Part shown: piece after piece, positions 38,201 through 46,721 of the stretch | How positions within the stretch are numbered: position 1 is the stretch's first letter | How the letters are laid out: each line of letters opens with the position of its first letter | DNA from: Pisaster brevispinus | Lineage: Eukaryota > Echinodermata > Asteroidea > Forcipulatida > Asteriidae | Assembly: GCA_023634235.1 (NCBI GenBank) | Contig: JAMKCF010000019.1 | Coordinates: 8,573,684-8,637,683, forward strand | DNA: 64,000 nt | Reading direction: 5' to 3' | Notes under the pieces: model-generated | What the model was told of the DNA's origin: nothing | Databases searched by the model: none | Seen by the model: the letters and a program-made list of their open reading frames with translations, nothing else | Program-made: the position numbers and the translations under genes

Positions 38201-40598
38201 AGTGCAAGAAATCTGACACTTTGGGGGCTATTTCAATTTGCCAAATCAAAATCAACATGAAAATAAAGATGCACAAAATCCCTCACAAAACATAAACAGT
38301 TACTCAATGTTTTTCTTGAAAAATCATTGCTCAAATTGATGACATTTTCACATGTTAGTTGGTTGTGTTGCATGTTTATTGAAAACTAGAAGATAGGAAT
38401 AAACTAGTTTTTCCAAAGACCACTGATGTGTAGTATCTTTAAATATAAAGTAAATGATTGGTAATTATAAAAAATTAGTAATTTGAATAGTTTCAATCTG
38501 AATGGTCGCTGATTATGAAGTTCATATCAGTACTAACCTTGCAGTGCAATAACACTGACAATGTTGAGGGAAAAGCATAGATTCCTTTCATAGGCCATAT
38601 CACTAAGGTCATACAATAACATTTTGCGTGCGTAACTCTCAGCCAATGAGATGTCCTCCTTTGACCTCAGTGAGGGCGCTAATTTGAGCTTATGATGTCA
38701 TATGCAATGGGGTCTATTTGGAGACTCCAAATCCAATAATCTCTGTTGCTTGTTTCAATTGCCACAATCGAAATAAAGCCTGATATGAGCATGCACAAAA
38801 TTATGCACACAACGTAAACTGTTGTTTTCTCTCATGCATGGCCACCGAGTTTGTTGAAACTTTCACAGCTTATACCCGTGGTGGAATTTACGGCTGCAGC
38901 CAGATTTCTGCATCATCATGCCTTGAAGTATAGGACGCCCTTAGCAACACTTGCAGCCATAGCTGTAGCTGGTAATTCGGGCTTAATTGTATGCTGTGTT
39001 TATTGAAAACTGGACGATTGGAATAATTCTGCTCTTCCAAAAAGCAATGATGTTCTTACCATTTAAACTGTATAATAATTGGCGTTGTTCATTATGGACA
39101 GAAATTGCGAAGCCAACCTGCTGGACTGCAGAAGACAGCAAGGAGTTCAAGGAGAAGCTACACAAGGACTCTGAGGGCATGATCAAGGTTGGACACGGGG
39201 AAACCGTCACGGTACGGGTACCGACTCACGAGGAGGGCAAATACATCTTCTGGGAGTTTGCTACGGACTACTGCGATATAGGCTTTGGTTTACACTTTGA
39301 GTGGACGGTTGCCCCTAGCAATGCCATCAGTGTTCATGTTAGTGACTCAAGTGAAGAGGATGAACTTGATGACGATGAAGGTATGAGAGCAGCAGTTGTG
39401 TAAACAAAATAAGTACCCTTACTCTTTAAACTCTAACAGTCCCAAGTCCTCACAAAATTTTAATCATCGTTTTAAATGATTTTGGAGGATTTAGCCCTGT
39501 ACCACCCTCTCTGCGCATGGGGCAAGGCATACCAGTCTTATCAATATCAGAGTCCACGCATTTAGGTTTTTCAGTTACCATAGACTGGAAGGTAGTGGAT
39601 GACTCAGGGGTGGGGGGGGTCTCTAGCTAAAGACACTAAGGAGTTAGCGTTAACTATAACTACCCAATTCATCAAATCCCAACTGCATATTTTGTTTGAT
39701 TCTGTAGGACTGATTGCTTCACTCAAAAGTGAATGCCGTACGTCGGATCAGATTTAAGATCGTAATCAGAGTCCAACAGCTTGGATTTTGAGTTGTTGTT
39801 TGGTGTTGTTTTGGGTTTTTTTTTTATTGGGAAAGGATCCCAGTAAAATGCTCCAGGGGTTAATCTAGGTTCACCAGAGTGGAGTCATTAATTCAAAGTC
39901 AAGCCATCAATGCTTAGAATGGGGACAGGATAATTTTGTCTGCCGGATTGTATTTGAATGCCTGGAAAGTTTGATGTGTATTGAATTGTTCTTGAAACCA
40001 AAGTGCTAGGTGGTATTCTCAAGACTGGGTGGTGCTTGACACATTCAGTTTGGAAACAGCTTTTTAAAAACAGCCATCAAAATACCTGTGCCCGCAACAG
40101 GAACATTTTGTGGAATCTAGGCTTACGAGGTAAACCAATTGTTCTCAGGCATCTGGGCATGCTCAGAAATGTGTAAACAAAGGAAATTCACCTGGTAAGT
40201 CTGCTGCCACCTAGTGTTCCAAAGTCTCCCATTGTACTCTTAACAGGACAAATTGTTTGGATTAAGGTGACAGGTATCTGGTTGCAAAGCATTTTTAAGC
40301 TAATCAACTTTGTGTGCTTCATGACATTCGCAAGTGGTGCCAACTTGGACTCACAATTTTTTCTTTCCTTTACACAGAGGACAAAACAGACCCTGAGCGG
40401 GGCGCCAAGGAGAACGGTCCCCCTATTGACGAGATTATACCAATCTACAGGCGGGATAGTCACCTGTTCAAGTTCTGTGGGAGTCACAAGTACCCCGGAC
40501 GTGGCGTCTACCTGTTGAAGTTTGACAACTCCTACTCCCTGTTCCGTGCCAAGAGTCTTTACTACAAAGTCTACTACACACGGGATGATCCCTCATAG
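11082..40598 (+). CDS. ACBD3: ACBD3/GCP60, Golgi acyl-CoA-binding and GOLD-domain protein, nine coding exons
   Basis: Coding exons: 11082-11247, 20689-20830, 27363-27503, 28792-28905, 29553-29640, 32600-32705, 37656-37778, 39102-39380, 40378-40598. All introns are GT-AG and every phase agrees, giving 459 residues (human ACBD3 has 528). Order of domains: residues about 38-140, acyl-CoA-binding-type fold ([42 protein letters not shown]); about 140-190, charged Glu/Arg coiled coil; about 190-245, Gln-rich segment; about 310-455, GOLD domain ([47 protein letters not shown]). Known ACBD3 is a peripheral Golgi scaffold: its GOLD domain binds giantin and its Gln-rich part recruits PI4KB. The start is the first in-frame ATG (context CTACTATGG) before the acidic N-terminus. 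ATTAAA at 41894-41899 is a possible poly(A) signal, giving a 3' UTR near 1.3 kb. Confidence 0.96.
11578..11640 (+). repeat. 18-bp minisatellite, about 3.5 copies
   Basis: The unit CCTGACCCTACACTCATC repeats head to tail without interruption before degenerating into CCTGACCCTTTGCC. The open frame across it (PDPTLI repeats) is a consequence of the 18-bp period, not evidence for a gene. Confidence 0.9.
12170..12992. mobile_element. foldback transposon with long inverted arms
   Basis: Left arm about 12170-12448 and right arm about 12796-12992 are inverted copies: the outer ends share TTGCGATAA..GTAAC, a middle block shares CACCGATAAA/ACCAGATTTGC-type text, and the inner ends pair perfectly over 23 bp (12426-12448 with 12796-12818). 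The right arm is shorter, so there are deletions. The 350-bp centre is GC-richer and carries no long frame. This structure fits a foldback or long-TIR non-autonomous DNA transposon. Confidence 0.7.
13307..13470. mobile_element. MITE with GGSYCGATTTCACAAAG ends, copy 1
   Basis: Starts GGGCTCGATTTCACAAAGA (13312) and ends CTTTGTGAAATCGGCCCC (13466). A second copy is at 32135-32284 with matching ends and interior (TCTTAACTGCGAATCAATCT versus its counterpart TTGCAGTTACGATCAATCTT), so this is a dispersed family. Confidence 0.7.
15591..15703. repeat. long perfect hairpin, 43-bp arms
   Basis: Bases 15591-15633 and 15661-15703 are exact reverse complements (left arm begins ATGAAAACGTATGTATCC), with a 27-bp loop that itself has a small ATCAAT/ATTGAT stem. 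It lies in ACBD3 intron 1 on the sense strand and would fold in the pre-mRNA. Confidence 0.85.
15974..16109. mobile_element. inverted-repeat element carrying two CTCF-like motifs
   Basis: Ends are ATGGAGGCAAT and ATTGCCTCCAT. Inside, CTAGGTGGCAGCAGAC (15998-16013) and its exact complement (16065-16080) face each other. CTAGGTGGCAG resembles the vertebrate CTCF core. A related right half lies at about 40146-40235 and contains the same 16-mer at 40199-40214. No coding capacity. Confidence 0.65.
18669..20140. mobile_element. non-autonomous hAT-like element 'A', 1472 bp
   Basis: Left end CAGGGAACGATTT and right end AAATCGTTCACTG form imperfect terminal inverted repeats, flanked by a 5-bp target duplication ATGTA (18664-18668 and 20141-20145). 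Subterminal motifs differ from the interior: GCATAGCA repeats on the left (18709-18780), GCATCGCA/TGCGATGC repeats on the right (20030-20120). A copy of bases 18669-19982 occurs at 56777-58099, and the core (about 19030-19660) is related to 26500-27060. No transposase frame was recognised. The palindromic GATCGCGATCGCGGTC lies near 19591. Confidence 0.75.
20146..20440 (+). mobile_element. SINE body copy
   Basis: The text CCTTCGCATGGGACGTAAAG, then GTGTAATGCA, GGGGTTTGCCCTGGTGTTCC and GCCGCAGCACCTTGCAAACC parallels the better-preserved SINE at 47990-48375. The tRNA head is absent, as the element A insertion lies just upstream. Confidence 0.6.
20689..20830 (+). CDS. ACBD3: ACBD3 coding exon 2
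   Basis: Residues 56-102; centre of the acyl-CoA-binding fold ([31 protein letters not shown]). The acceptor is TTTGCAG at 20682-20688. Confidence 0.95.
21734..22141. mobile_element. inverted-repeat DNA element, TTTAAAGG ends, copy 1
   Basis: Starts TTTAAAGGCAAAGTATACC and ends GTATGCAGACCCTTTAAA, imperfect inverted repeats. The interior (ATAAAACTAACCTGTGGAAA; TACTTCAAAGTGAAATGTTT; TTATTACCAAGTAAGTTTTT) parallels 47308-47660, a second diverged copy. This is an abundant short DNA element type, here inside ACBD3 intron 2. Confidence 0.6.
22260..22385 (+). repeat. cluster of GACTCGAGTC-type motifs
   Basis: The stretch is built from AAGTCAAGTC, GAGTCGCAAGTCG, GACTCGAGTC (palindromic) and GAGTCAGACT words packed into about 120 bp. 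It looks like the subterminal repeat block of a DNA transposon, but no matching opposite end was found nearby. Confidence 0.5.
22560..24700 (+). other. ACBD3 intron 2 interior, no gene seen
   Basis: No coding exon is supportable. Around 23410-23760 is a diverged copy of a dispersed repeat (CAATCTGAAGGCTCAGTGAT; TTTTCACAGGTTGTATGGTG) also recognisable near 38240-38530 and 18070-18160. Confidence 0.4.
24757..24892. mobile_element. short element with CAKGCCT ends, related copy at 14538-14670
   Basis: Begins CATGCCTTGAACTTTGCTCC and ends GGGCACCACGAGGCCTG. The 14538-14670 segment matches it over TTTTCCTCTGGTAA, GGCACTTCTAYGAGGAAAAT and GCAAAAGCACAGGGCAYCAC. The GGGCACCAC words also occur near the right end of the element at 34922-36525, so these may be one loose family. 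Confidence 0.5.
25806..26080 (+). mobile_element. tRNA-Lys-like SINE, plus strand
   Basis: Head 25806-25873 has A box TAGCTCAGTTGGTAGAG and B box GGTTCAAATTC and resembles tRNA-Lys, but at about 68 bases it lacks a proper anticodon arm. The body continues AAAGAACCCAGTGCACTTAT, which is shared with the SINE at 48115. Not a functional tRNA gene. Confidence 0.75.
26257..27218. mobile_element. non-autonomous hAT-like element 'D', 962 bp
   Basis: Perfect 17-bp terminal inverted repeats (CAGTCCTTCTGATTTGA at 26257-26273, complement at 27202-27218) with the 6-bp target duplication CAGTAA at 26251-26256 and 27219-27224. Subterminal sequences are built on GGCGTGYGAT/GTGCGATCGCACGCC (26314-26326; 27110-27200). 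The interior from about 26555 (ACGATCTTATCCCCTAATTT; CATCAACAATCATTTTTAAT; AACGATCGCGGCTAGTAAAT) is homologous to element A, although the ends are unrelated to those of A. No transposase frame. Confidence 0.8.
27363..27503 (+). CDS. ACBD3: ACBD3 coding exon 3
   Basis: Residues 103-149; last helix of the acyl-CoA-binding region ([20 protein letters not shown]) and the start of the charged helix ([10 protein letters not shown]). The donor AG|GTAGAG is moderate; reading through it meets a stop at once. Confidence 0.94.
28792..28905 (+). CDS. ACBD3: ACBD3 coding exon 4
   Basis: Residues 150-187: an almost pure Glu/Arg coiled coil ([20 protein letters not shown]...), as in vertebrate ACBD3 but shorter. 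Confidence 0.93.
29553..29640 (+). CDS. ACBD3: ACBD3 coding exon 5
   Basis: Residues 188-217: [20 protein letters not shown] then YPNNPQQ, matching the human AAQQYPGNYEQQ region. Ends in phase 0. Confidence 0.9.
30190..30357. mobile_element. foldback MITE, ACAAATATTG ends, copy 1
   Basis: ACAAATATTGACTGCTT at 30190 is inverted at 30341-30357, and the pairing continues inward through GTGCTATGGTTAAAACT and GACTCCC..GAGGGAGTC to a CCCGAGG loop, so nearly the whole 168 bp folds back. It lies in ACBD3 intron 5. Just outside, TATAACACCCC (30358) and GGGGTGTTATA (30605) form a second, wider inverted pair. Confidence 0.75.
30872..31025. mobile_element. foldback MITE, ACAAATATTG ends, copy 2
   Basis: Starts ACAAATATTGGATGCATTTG and ends with its near complement at 31025; inward, TCACAGAATATAATCACGAG and GTGAAATCTGG pair with the opposite arm. 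Same ends and architecture as 30190-30357 but a different interior. Confidence 0.75.
31378..31767. mobile_element. short DNA element with CAGGGCTCGAATTTG ends
   Basis: CAGGGCTCGAATTTG at 31378 has an inverted partner CAAATTCGAGCCCTG ending at 31767. Subterminal words CCGGGCCAGTAAAC-like and CTGGTCCGGTAAAC are also inverted. A diverged right half is found near 21395-21475 (TTTCTGGTCCAGCAAACATT; AACAAGCCCTGCAGTCTTGT). CAG...CTG ends again suggest a hAT-like origin; no target duplication is evident. Confidence 0.65.
32135..32284. mobile_element. MITE with GGSYCGATTTCACAAAG ends, copy 2
   Basis: Starts CAGGGGTCGATTTCACAAAG and ends CTTTGTGAAATCGGCCCC. Same family as 13307-13470; it lies in ACBD3 intron 5. 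Confidence 0.7.
32600..32705 (+). CDS. ACBD3: ACBD3 coding exon 6
   Basis: Residues 218-252: Gln-rich [20 protein letters not shown], closely matching the human Gln-rich stretch that contacts PI4KB. The acceptor is TTTTGCAG. Confidence 0.94.
34053..34248. mobile_element. MITE with TGGGCCTAATTTCATAGAG ends
   Basis: TGGGCCTAATTTCATAGAG and CTCTATGAAATTGGGCCA form imperfect terminal inverted repeats around about 195 bp containing CTTAAGCA repeats. Partial relatives are at 9675-9850 and 28976-29097 (right end ...TTGAAACTGGGCCAAGG). Confidence 0.65.
34922..36525. mobile_element. non-autonomous hAT-like element 'C', 1604 bp
   Basis: Ends CAGGCCTCAAACTTC and GAAATTTGAGGCCTG are inverted repeats with one mismatch. 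The host SINE supplies the target duplication CGACCT at 34916-34921 and 36526-36531. Subterminal words AAGGCCA/GGCACCAAGGCC repeat near the left end (34950-35060) and GGGCACCACGGCCAG/GGCAATGGCC near the right (36450-36505). The middle carries a second, nested element (35499-36215). No transposase frame. Confidence 0.8.
35499..36215. mobile_element. nested non-autonomous element with GTTTACACTAGATCCA ends
   Basis: ACCCCGTTTACACTAGATCC at 35499 and its complement ending at 36215 (one mismatch) bound 717 bp inside element C. GTGTAAACGC and GGATCAGACC/GATCCGGCA words recur many times in both orientations at both ends. A GC-richer middle (35710-35860) has three overlapping open frames of 60-114 codons, none resembling a known protein. 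Confidence 0.7.
36742..36842 (-). mobile_element. tRNA-Lys-like SINE, minus strand, unbroken
   Basis: Minus strand reads GGGCTGGATAGCTCAGCTGG (A box), TTAATCCAGAGGTCGCAAG and a B box GTTCAAGTC, then TTTTTCTTTCTTCAACCCCA. The acceptor stem does not pair, so this is a SINE head and not a tRNA gene. Confidence 0.75.
37656..37778 (+). CDS. ACBD3: ACBD3 coding exon 7
   Basis: Residues 253-293: low-complexity acidic linker ([20 protein letters not shown]..., DEDEVPDR) between the Gln-rich part and the GOLD domain; weakly conserved, as expected. Confidence 0.88.
37945..38115 (+). mobile_element. SINE body copy
   Basis: CACTTGTGTCCTTAAGCAAG, ACACTTAACCATTATTGCTT, CATCCTTTGGATGGGACC and GTGTAATGCAC match the SINE at 47990-48375. 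Lies in ACBD3 intron 7. Confidence 0.7.
39102..39380 (+). CDS. ACBD3: ACBD3 coding exon 8, first half of GOLD domain
   Basis: Residues 294-386. [20 protein letters not shown] then [39 protein letters not shown] and the acidic [13 protein letters not shown] tail correspond almost residue for residue to human ACBD3. Confidence 0.97.
40378..40598 (+). CDS. ACBD3: ACBD3 coding exon 9, end of GOLD domain
   Basis: Residues 387-459 and stop TAG 40596-40598. [16 protein letters not shown] then [20 protein letters not shown] and [11 protein letters not shown]; the last part is the most conserved segment of the protein. Confidence 0.97.
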
Positions 40599-41920
40599 AG
40601 ACTTCAAAGGTTTTTGTGGTGTGTAGGTGCCGAGTGATAGATCGATTCTACTAAATTGCTTCATGAACTGGTTATATTTATATTGCAACACACTCGCTGG
40701 CCTTGATATTGTCATTATTTGTACGTGCTGGCTTTCCTGTAGTGATGTTGCATTAAGCTTCTGTATTAAGACTTTGCTGTCGTCGAGAATCAATACCTAC
40801 CCCCCCCCCTTGGATTGAGACTTTGCGGCAAAGGAAATATATACGCACAGAAATTTATACAGACAGAGAGCCTATTTGGTTGGATGCAATTTCAGTTTGA
40901 GGTTCTGTGCACCGCAAGAAACACTGCACTGTTATTCAGCATTGGTCAATTTAGGAAACTGAGTGGTAGCTGTGGGTAGGTATCTTTCTCGGATAGTGCT
41001 TCCAGTGCTATAAGTATGGAGTAGCAGGTGAAGCAAGTGATTACTTGGAGATGGTTAATGGAAAGACAGGGGATCAAACAAGTGTGCTTTGTGTGATCGC
41101 GGCCAAAAACATTGTGTGATTGTTATACTCAGTCTTTATGAATGCTCCGTAGAGCTGTCTGCATTGTGATACTATCCAATTCTTCTTCCTTCCCTGTGGT
41201 TCCCAACCCTCACCTGATTACCCGTGAACTTTCCTTCCCCCTCCAGTTGAAAGGTGTTTTCCTTCAGTTTGCACTGAAGCCCTTAGAGCCAGTAAAGCTC
41301 ATGTGGAGAATGCCTGACAAGTAATGATCAATGTGAACTTTAAAAAAAGTGTGCATCCGTACTTTGCCGTTGTATGTACTTACTTACGTACATGTTTCTT
41401 TCAGTAAGGCTCCGTACAACCCCCCTCCTTATCCCTTTATGGGTCTCTGTAATGCATTTAAGTCAACCAATGTCCATTGACAATGGAAACAGTTTCTCAT
41501 CAAAAACTGAACAATTTTACATACATACAAGGAAAGGAACATGGTTTATTCTTTCAGTAGAAATAAGGAATGTTGATATTAGCATTTTAAATGGCATAAA
41601 TCTTGATTCATCACCAGAAAGATGTAAATAATGAATATACACCGAAAGAAGCTGGTGTTTTTCAAGATTTTGGGTGGCGTCTGGAATTCAGTCCTGAAAT
41701 TGTAATGCAAAATTGTTTGAAAATTGTTACACATTCTTAATTTCTAAAGGCCACAATGGCCGAGACCGAGGGATATGTTTTGGGTCTCCTGATCGGAAAA
41801 ATATTTCATTCACGAACCAAACAACATAAGAGATTTGAGCGAGTCTATGTAAACTAGAAATAATCTGTGACTTGTGTACTTTATTTTCTGAATATTAAAG
41901 CTCTAAAAATATACGGTGTT
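40599..41920 (+). other. ACBD3: ACBD3 3' UTR (inferred)
   Basis: No splice signal or new frame of note follows the stop; ATTAAA at 41894-41899 is the best poly(A) hexamer candidate. The end point is inference. Confidence 0.45.
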
Positions 41921-42410
41921 TTAGTTTGTTTTCATGAAATTAAACTTGCTATTCAGAAAGTACTGATAGTCTGGATTTGTATGCTCCAGCTGAAGTCATT
42001 TTTGAATAAGTTTTAAAACTACTGCAGTCTCGAAAATTAACATATTGAGCTGAATATTTTAATACAGTTTAGTAAGAAAAACTATGTCATCACAGCTTAA
42101 TGGGACTTAAGTTCTGAACAAAATGACCAAAGCTCAAACATGTTTTTGTTGATGGTCACCAAATTAGAAGTTGCATGTCAGTTTTGTTGGAACAATGGCA
42201 TCATTGCAGTACAACCAACCTTGCTAAAATGCCTAACCATTGACCAAAACCCAGCAAGTTTTTCGCCAGGGTCGCCAAAACATGCCCAAATGCAACAGGG
42301 GCCTTGTCCAAATTCTATTCCCAAGTTGTCTGTAAATAATGTATGATTTCAAATGTGATGTCTTTATGGTTTTAATTTTAGATGGTCCTGTGGCATCGGT
42401 AGAAAGTTAT

Positions 42411-42628
42411 ATCGTTGAGGAAGTTCTCACTGAGCATGCCAAATTAAAAAAGGAAGCCCTTTTGGCAACTTTTATAAGCATGTGAATGCAACAAAACACC
42501 ATTTTAAATATGTGGTCTCTTGAGGAAATTCTCACTGAGCATGCCAAATTAAAAAAGGAAGCCCTGTTGGCAACTTTTAAAAGCATGTGATCGCAACAAA
42601 ACACCATTTTAAATATGTGGTCTCTTTA
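42411..42628 (+). repeat. tandem duplication, 105-bp unit, two copies
   Basis: TTGAGGAAGTTCTCACTGAG at 42415 recurs as TTGAGGAAATTCTCACTGAG at 42520; the units share CATGCCAAATTAAAAAAGGA and AAATATGTGGTCTCTT. About five differences, so a fairly recent local duplication. Confidence 0.85.
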
Positions 42629-42639
42629 AGAAATATTTG

Positions 42640-45400
42640 AGCATCAATTGATAATTGTCTGAGATAACTTGTGGTGAAAGAGGGATTTGAATGAGTGTGT
42701 CCCTCAATCTAACAACGCATTGATGTGCCATCCCTTAAATCGGAACATTATAGACTCAGCTATCACTTTTATTCTAATTGTTACAACAAAATCTGTGAAG
42801 AGCTCAAATTTATCATGAATGTACTTTTTGTTTCAGACTCTAAACAAGTTTTTGTGTAAGTTGTGTGTACAGGAAAGAGTTAAGTTGATGTTAAGTTCTC
42901 ACCAATGTACATTTTCATTTCTTGTTTATTTTATTTCTCCGTTTTATTAACTTGAAGTGTACATGTATGTACAAATCTCTCAAAAGTTGTGGAGGAATTA
43001 GAAAGAAGTGAAAGCATAAGAAATAGGTTAATCAGCAGGTATGTCTTTATGATCTTCAAGGGGAACTAAAATGGTGCTTGTTTTGTCGATACTCTCAATA
43101 CAAAGTTTCAAGTTCCAAAGGTAACTTTGTTATCCATTAGGTAGTCAAGGACTACAAAGGTATTGTCTAGTAAGTGGAAAAGTCTGGTAAAGGAAAAAGT
43201 TGGCTTGTACAACGAACTCTGAATGTTTGATACTTGGGGGCAGGGTTGATGGTGTGGGAGACTTTGAGGAATTATTAATCATACATTATAGGGGTGATAA
43301 AGCTGAGTGCTCTCGTTCACCAGACTCTAGTTCGCCAGTTCACCAGAGTATGGGTTTAAAACCTGGTCATGATGTGTGTCCTTGACTTAATGGTAATTGC
43401 TTCTCCTCACCCAGGAGTAAATGTGTACCTGTGAGGGTAGAGTGCCACAAGGCACAAGATGGGCAGCTGGTGCTCTCTGTGTATTTAGAACATGAAGTAC
43501 CGCATGGGTACCATTTCGGTATGCAAATGTTTTGTTATAGCATTGAGAGCAATGCCATTGTCTAAACTTGCATATTGTTGCATCAAAGGAGTGGCTTAAT
43601 ACTGTAATGGCGTCCAGTGCATAGGCTATTTTACATTTCAGCCAGAGTTGCCCATCTTGCACCTGCCGTGCTATACAATCTTTGGTTATACTGTATGTAT
43701 CATGAGTGGCATACATGACTTTGCGGATACCGATTCGAAACAATTATGCCGCTTGTTAGTATTTTACTGCCAATCAACACAGACCAACAAATGTTCCATG
43801 TTGTCTGTGTCACATTAGCAAAAATATTTGATATCCGTTGTTTAAGCTGTCTAGTGTTTTGCTTAGTTTTGCAATATTTTTTGTTTTTGATAGATGTTTA
43901 CAAAGTAACCACCTTTCTTCAAACAAAACTAAATTTTTGGGAATATTTTTTTCAGGGGGCAGTGTGACGGGGCCTTTTGTTAGAAGATGGTGTTGATAAA
44001 TTCTAGTGAATATTGGCACAACGTTTTGGGGTCTATGCCAGAATTTTCTCAAGGCCTAATCATTGTTGATTATGATCAGATAGTTAATGTTTTTTTCATA
44101 ATAATTATAGTTTCATGTGTAAAAAAGTATATCACCATGTGAGTTTATAATGATATAAATATTAAATGCTCAAAGGTATGTCTACAATGTATACACCTTG
44201 TCACTATTGTTATGCATTTTGGTGTGTCTATGCTTTGTCGGGTTACATGGTTGTTCGAGCAGCTCCTCCTTTTTGCTAAAATAAGCGTAAGTTAATTTAA
44301 ATTGCTATCATTTGGTGGGGATGTTAGTTGACAGCATTGATGTAGCCAGACATTTTTTTCTCTCTCTGTCTCTCTTGGGGGCAAAGACATAATCGATCTC
44401 ATTTTTTTTTTTTGGGGGGGCAGTACAGAAGTGATACAACTATGTGGTTAAGCCCTTGAAGGTCAAATCCTAATACACAATACGGTTCTAATTCTAATCC
44501 TAAAATTGTTAACCATCAAAGAAGAATATGTATGATAACATGGGTAGTTTCATTGTGAAAGCTCACTGATTATGAAGTGTAACCAGTATAAGTCCTCCAG
44601 AGAAATACTGACAAAAATGACTTTGTTTAACCTGCAGAACCTTTAAAAGATCAACAATAAATACATGGATAATCCCACCCCTCCCAAATCAACCTTGCAT
44701 CAGGGTATTGAGGATAATAATTTGTATGAACTTTTGCAAACTTTTTGGGGGAAAAAATAGAAACTTTCTTCTTTGTTTCTTCTTTTATAAAAAGTATTTT
44801 GAACAAAAGTACGATCCGAACCTAATTTGAAGAACTAACTGGAAAGTTGGTTGGATGGTTTGTTTATTGATTACTAGGGGTTGTGATTGAACTTACTCTT
44901 CCCACAAAACAGTGATACATTGTGGCGATTTGGGTGGTTTGGGGAGGGAGGGTTGGTTTAAAATAATTGGACATTAATTTCAATTTATGAAAACGAAATG
45001 CCACACCCCACCCCTCATGCCACTGAATTTTCCATTTCAAACATTACAAATAAATGTTTTATTAGTTTGTCCAAACATCAGTTGGTCTATGCAATTACAG
45101 GCATACATTACAATAAACTAGAAAAGGGTAAAAATAAACAAAACGCTTGTTTTTGTTTGCTACAGGAATTTGATAATTTTAACAGAAAACGGAGTTGATA
45201 AACAACACGTTTAGATCTATCTTTCACTTTCTTCTAGCAATGGGCAGCCCTTTTTAAACATAATTATTATGTCTAATATGGCTTGTTTGTTTTCTTGAAA
45301 ATAAATAATTTTTTTACCCCCTCCTCTTTCTATGTCTATTAGTTTTGGGGCGTCTTAAAGACTGAGGGCGCCACCCAAGCTCCTCCTGTTGGCGGCGGGG
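42640..45400. other. intergenic, no gene seen; SINE-tail fragment near 43320-43450
   Basis: Only decayed repeats are visible. 43355-43440 (GGTCATGATGTGTGTCCTTG; CACCCAGGAGTAAATGTGTA; CCTGTGAGGGTAG) looks like a SINE-type body. Homopolymer G at 44414-44420 and 45402-45415. Confidence 0.4.
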
Positions 45401-45427
45401 TGGGGGGGGGGGGGGTGGGGTTCTGAA

Positions 45428-45566
45428 TGCGCATGCGCCCGGCGCAAATTATTTTTAAACATGGCTGACTTCGAGTTTCACGAAAAGCTCAACCACCGAA
45501 GTTTTGTGTCGGATAAATCACATTTCGGAGGCATCTTTTAGATGTTTGTTCTCGTCATTTGGTAAG
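45428..45566 (+). promoter_or_regulatory. candidate promoter and first exon with NRF1 motif
   Basis: TGCGCATGCGCC at 45428-45439 is a full NRF1-type palindrome, typical of housekeeping promoters. An ATG at 45461 (AAACATGGCTGAC) opens a 26-codon frame (starts MADFEFHEKLNHRSFVSDKS) that ends at 45541, before consensus donors at 45562 (GTAAGG) and 45567 (GTAAGA). The frame is not recognised and could be an upstream ORF in a 5' UTR exon. Confidence 0.4.
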
Positions 45567-45702
45567 GTAAGAAGTTGTAGGAGCAGGATGGTTGAATTTT
45601 ATGCCATAAAGTACTGTAGAATTTTGAAAAGCTTTTCATACATGTTGTGCTCAAAATTACACGTGGTCATATGGGTGGAGTATAGTCCCGTCTAGCCCTG
45701 GT

Positions 45703-45732
45703 AGGACGTCAGTGCCACTGCACTGACGTCCT
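45703..45732. repeat. short palindrome with ACGTCA half-sites
   Basis: AGGACGTCAGTG (45703-45714) and CACTGACGTCCT (45721-45732) are exact complements around a 6-base loop, placing two CRE-like half-sites face to face. Confidence 0.7.
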
Positions 45733-46632
45733 GGGTATAAAGCTTCTCTACAATGCGAACCAATTTTTGACTAAATGTTTTTTGATATTTTTACCTGATT
45801 TAAGAAGGTGAAATTCTCTTGTTATATTCTTCATGGCCATAACTACACTTTTGATGCATCAAAAAATAACAAATATATTCATGGATGATATTATTCCAGA
45901 AATTAAATCGCACATCCACGCTAACGTTTTAAACATCGTGTACCGATTGACGAGTAAGCACGTGTGCGCATGTGCGAAATGCATAGCTGTTCCATCGACT
46001 TCCGGGTCAACGCATTAGCGCGAACGAAAGTAGTCTAGGTGCAAGACTTTGTGTGACGAACTTGCTATGGGCGCGCTTGCGTGTGAGTATTCATAAACGG
46101 AGTCTGAACAGAAAGTTACAGAGGAGACGTAAATTTCCATTTTATTTTCGCAAATAATGTCATCCAAGGATAAAATCAACAATTCTAAGCCCATCAGGCT
46201 GATAGTTCAGGGCACCAGGAATATGTGAGTAAAGCTTCAGCTTCACCAATAAGGTAAAAATATTTTAAAATGTTGGTATGAAATTTTTCGCATTGCTACG
46301 GTAGGCTTATACCCTGGACTCCGTCGCGTTGTATGCAACGGAGGAGTCCAACCTGGGCTAAGTCCCGTCGTGCCCGTATAATAGAACATGTACTTGAACG
46401 CCAGTCTCCGTTGCACTGCACTGACGTCCTGGGTATGAAGTTTCTCTGCAATGCAAACAAAGTTTCAGCTATTGTTGGTTTATATTTTTACCTGAATTAG
46501 AAGCTGAAATTTCGGTCATATATTCTTCATCATATCATGTCCATAATGGGTCCACAACAAATACTCACATTATTCCAGAAAATAACATCCACATTTCTGT
46601 TGTAAACATCTTGTACAGATTGACGCGTGAGT
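45717..46632 (+). repeat. diverged direct duplication (about 45717-45960 and 46414-46632)
   Basis: Both copies start CACTGCACTGACGTCCTGGG, continue TATRAAGYTTCTCT and a shared TTTTTACCTGA-TTAGAAG block, TATTCTTCAT, and end near GTACAGATTGACG (first copy GTACCGATTGACG). They flank the second candidate first exon. Confidence 0.6.
46157..46224 (+). CDS. candidate first coding exon of an unidentified gene
   Basis: ATG at 46157 begins a frame MSSKDKINNSKPIRLIVQGT then RN, reaching a strong donor AATAT|GTGAGT at 46225 in phase 2. An ETS-type ACTTCCGG motif lies at about 45998-46005 and the 150 bp before the ATG are GC-richer than the surroundings. I do not recognise the peptide. Joining directly to the next visible exon-like block (49221) would bring an immediate TGA, so another exon is missing or the transcript is non-coding. 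Confidence 0.35.
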
Positions 46633-46721
46633 GGGTGAAATGAGTAGCAACTCCCATCAACTTTCTAATAAACTTAAGCACAACATTCGAAATAGTGTTT
46701 GTATGGTACTACATGGTTTTG

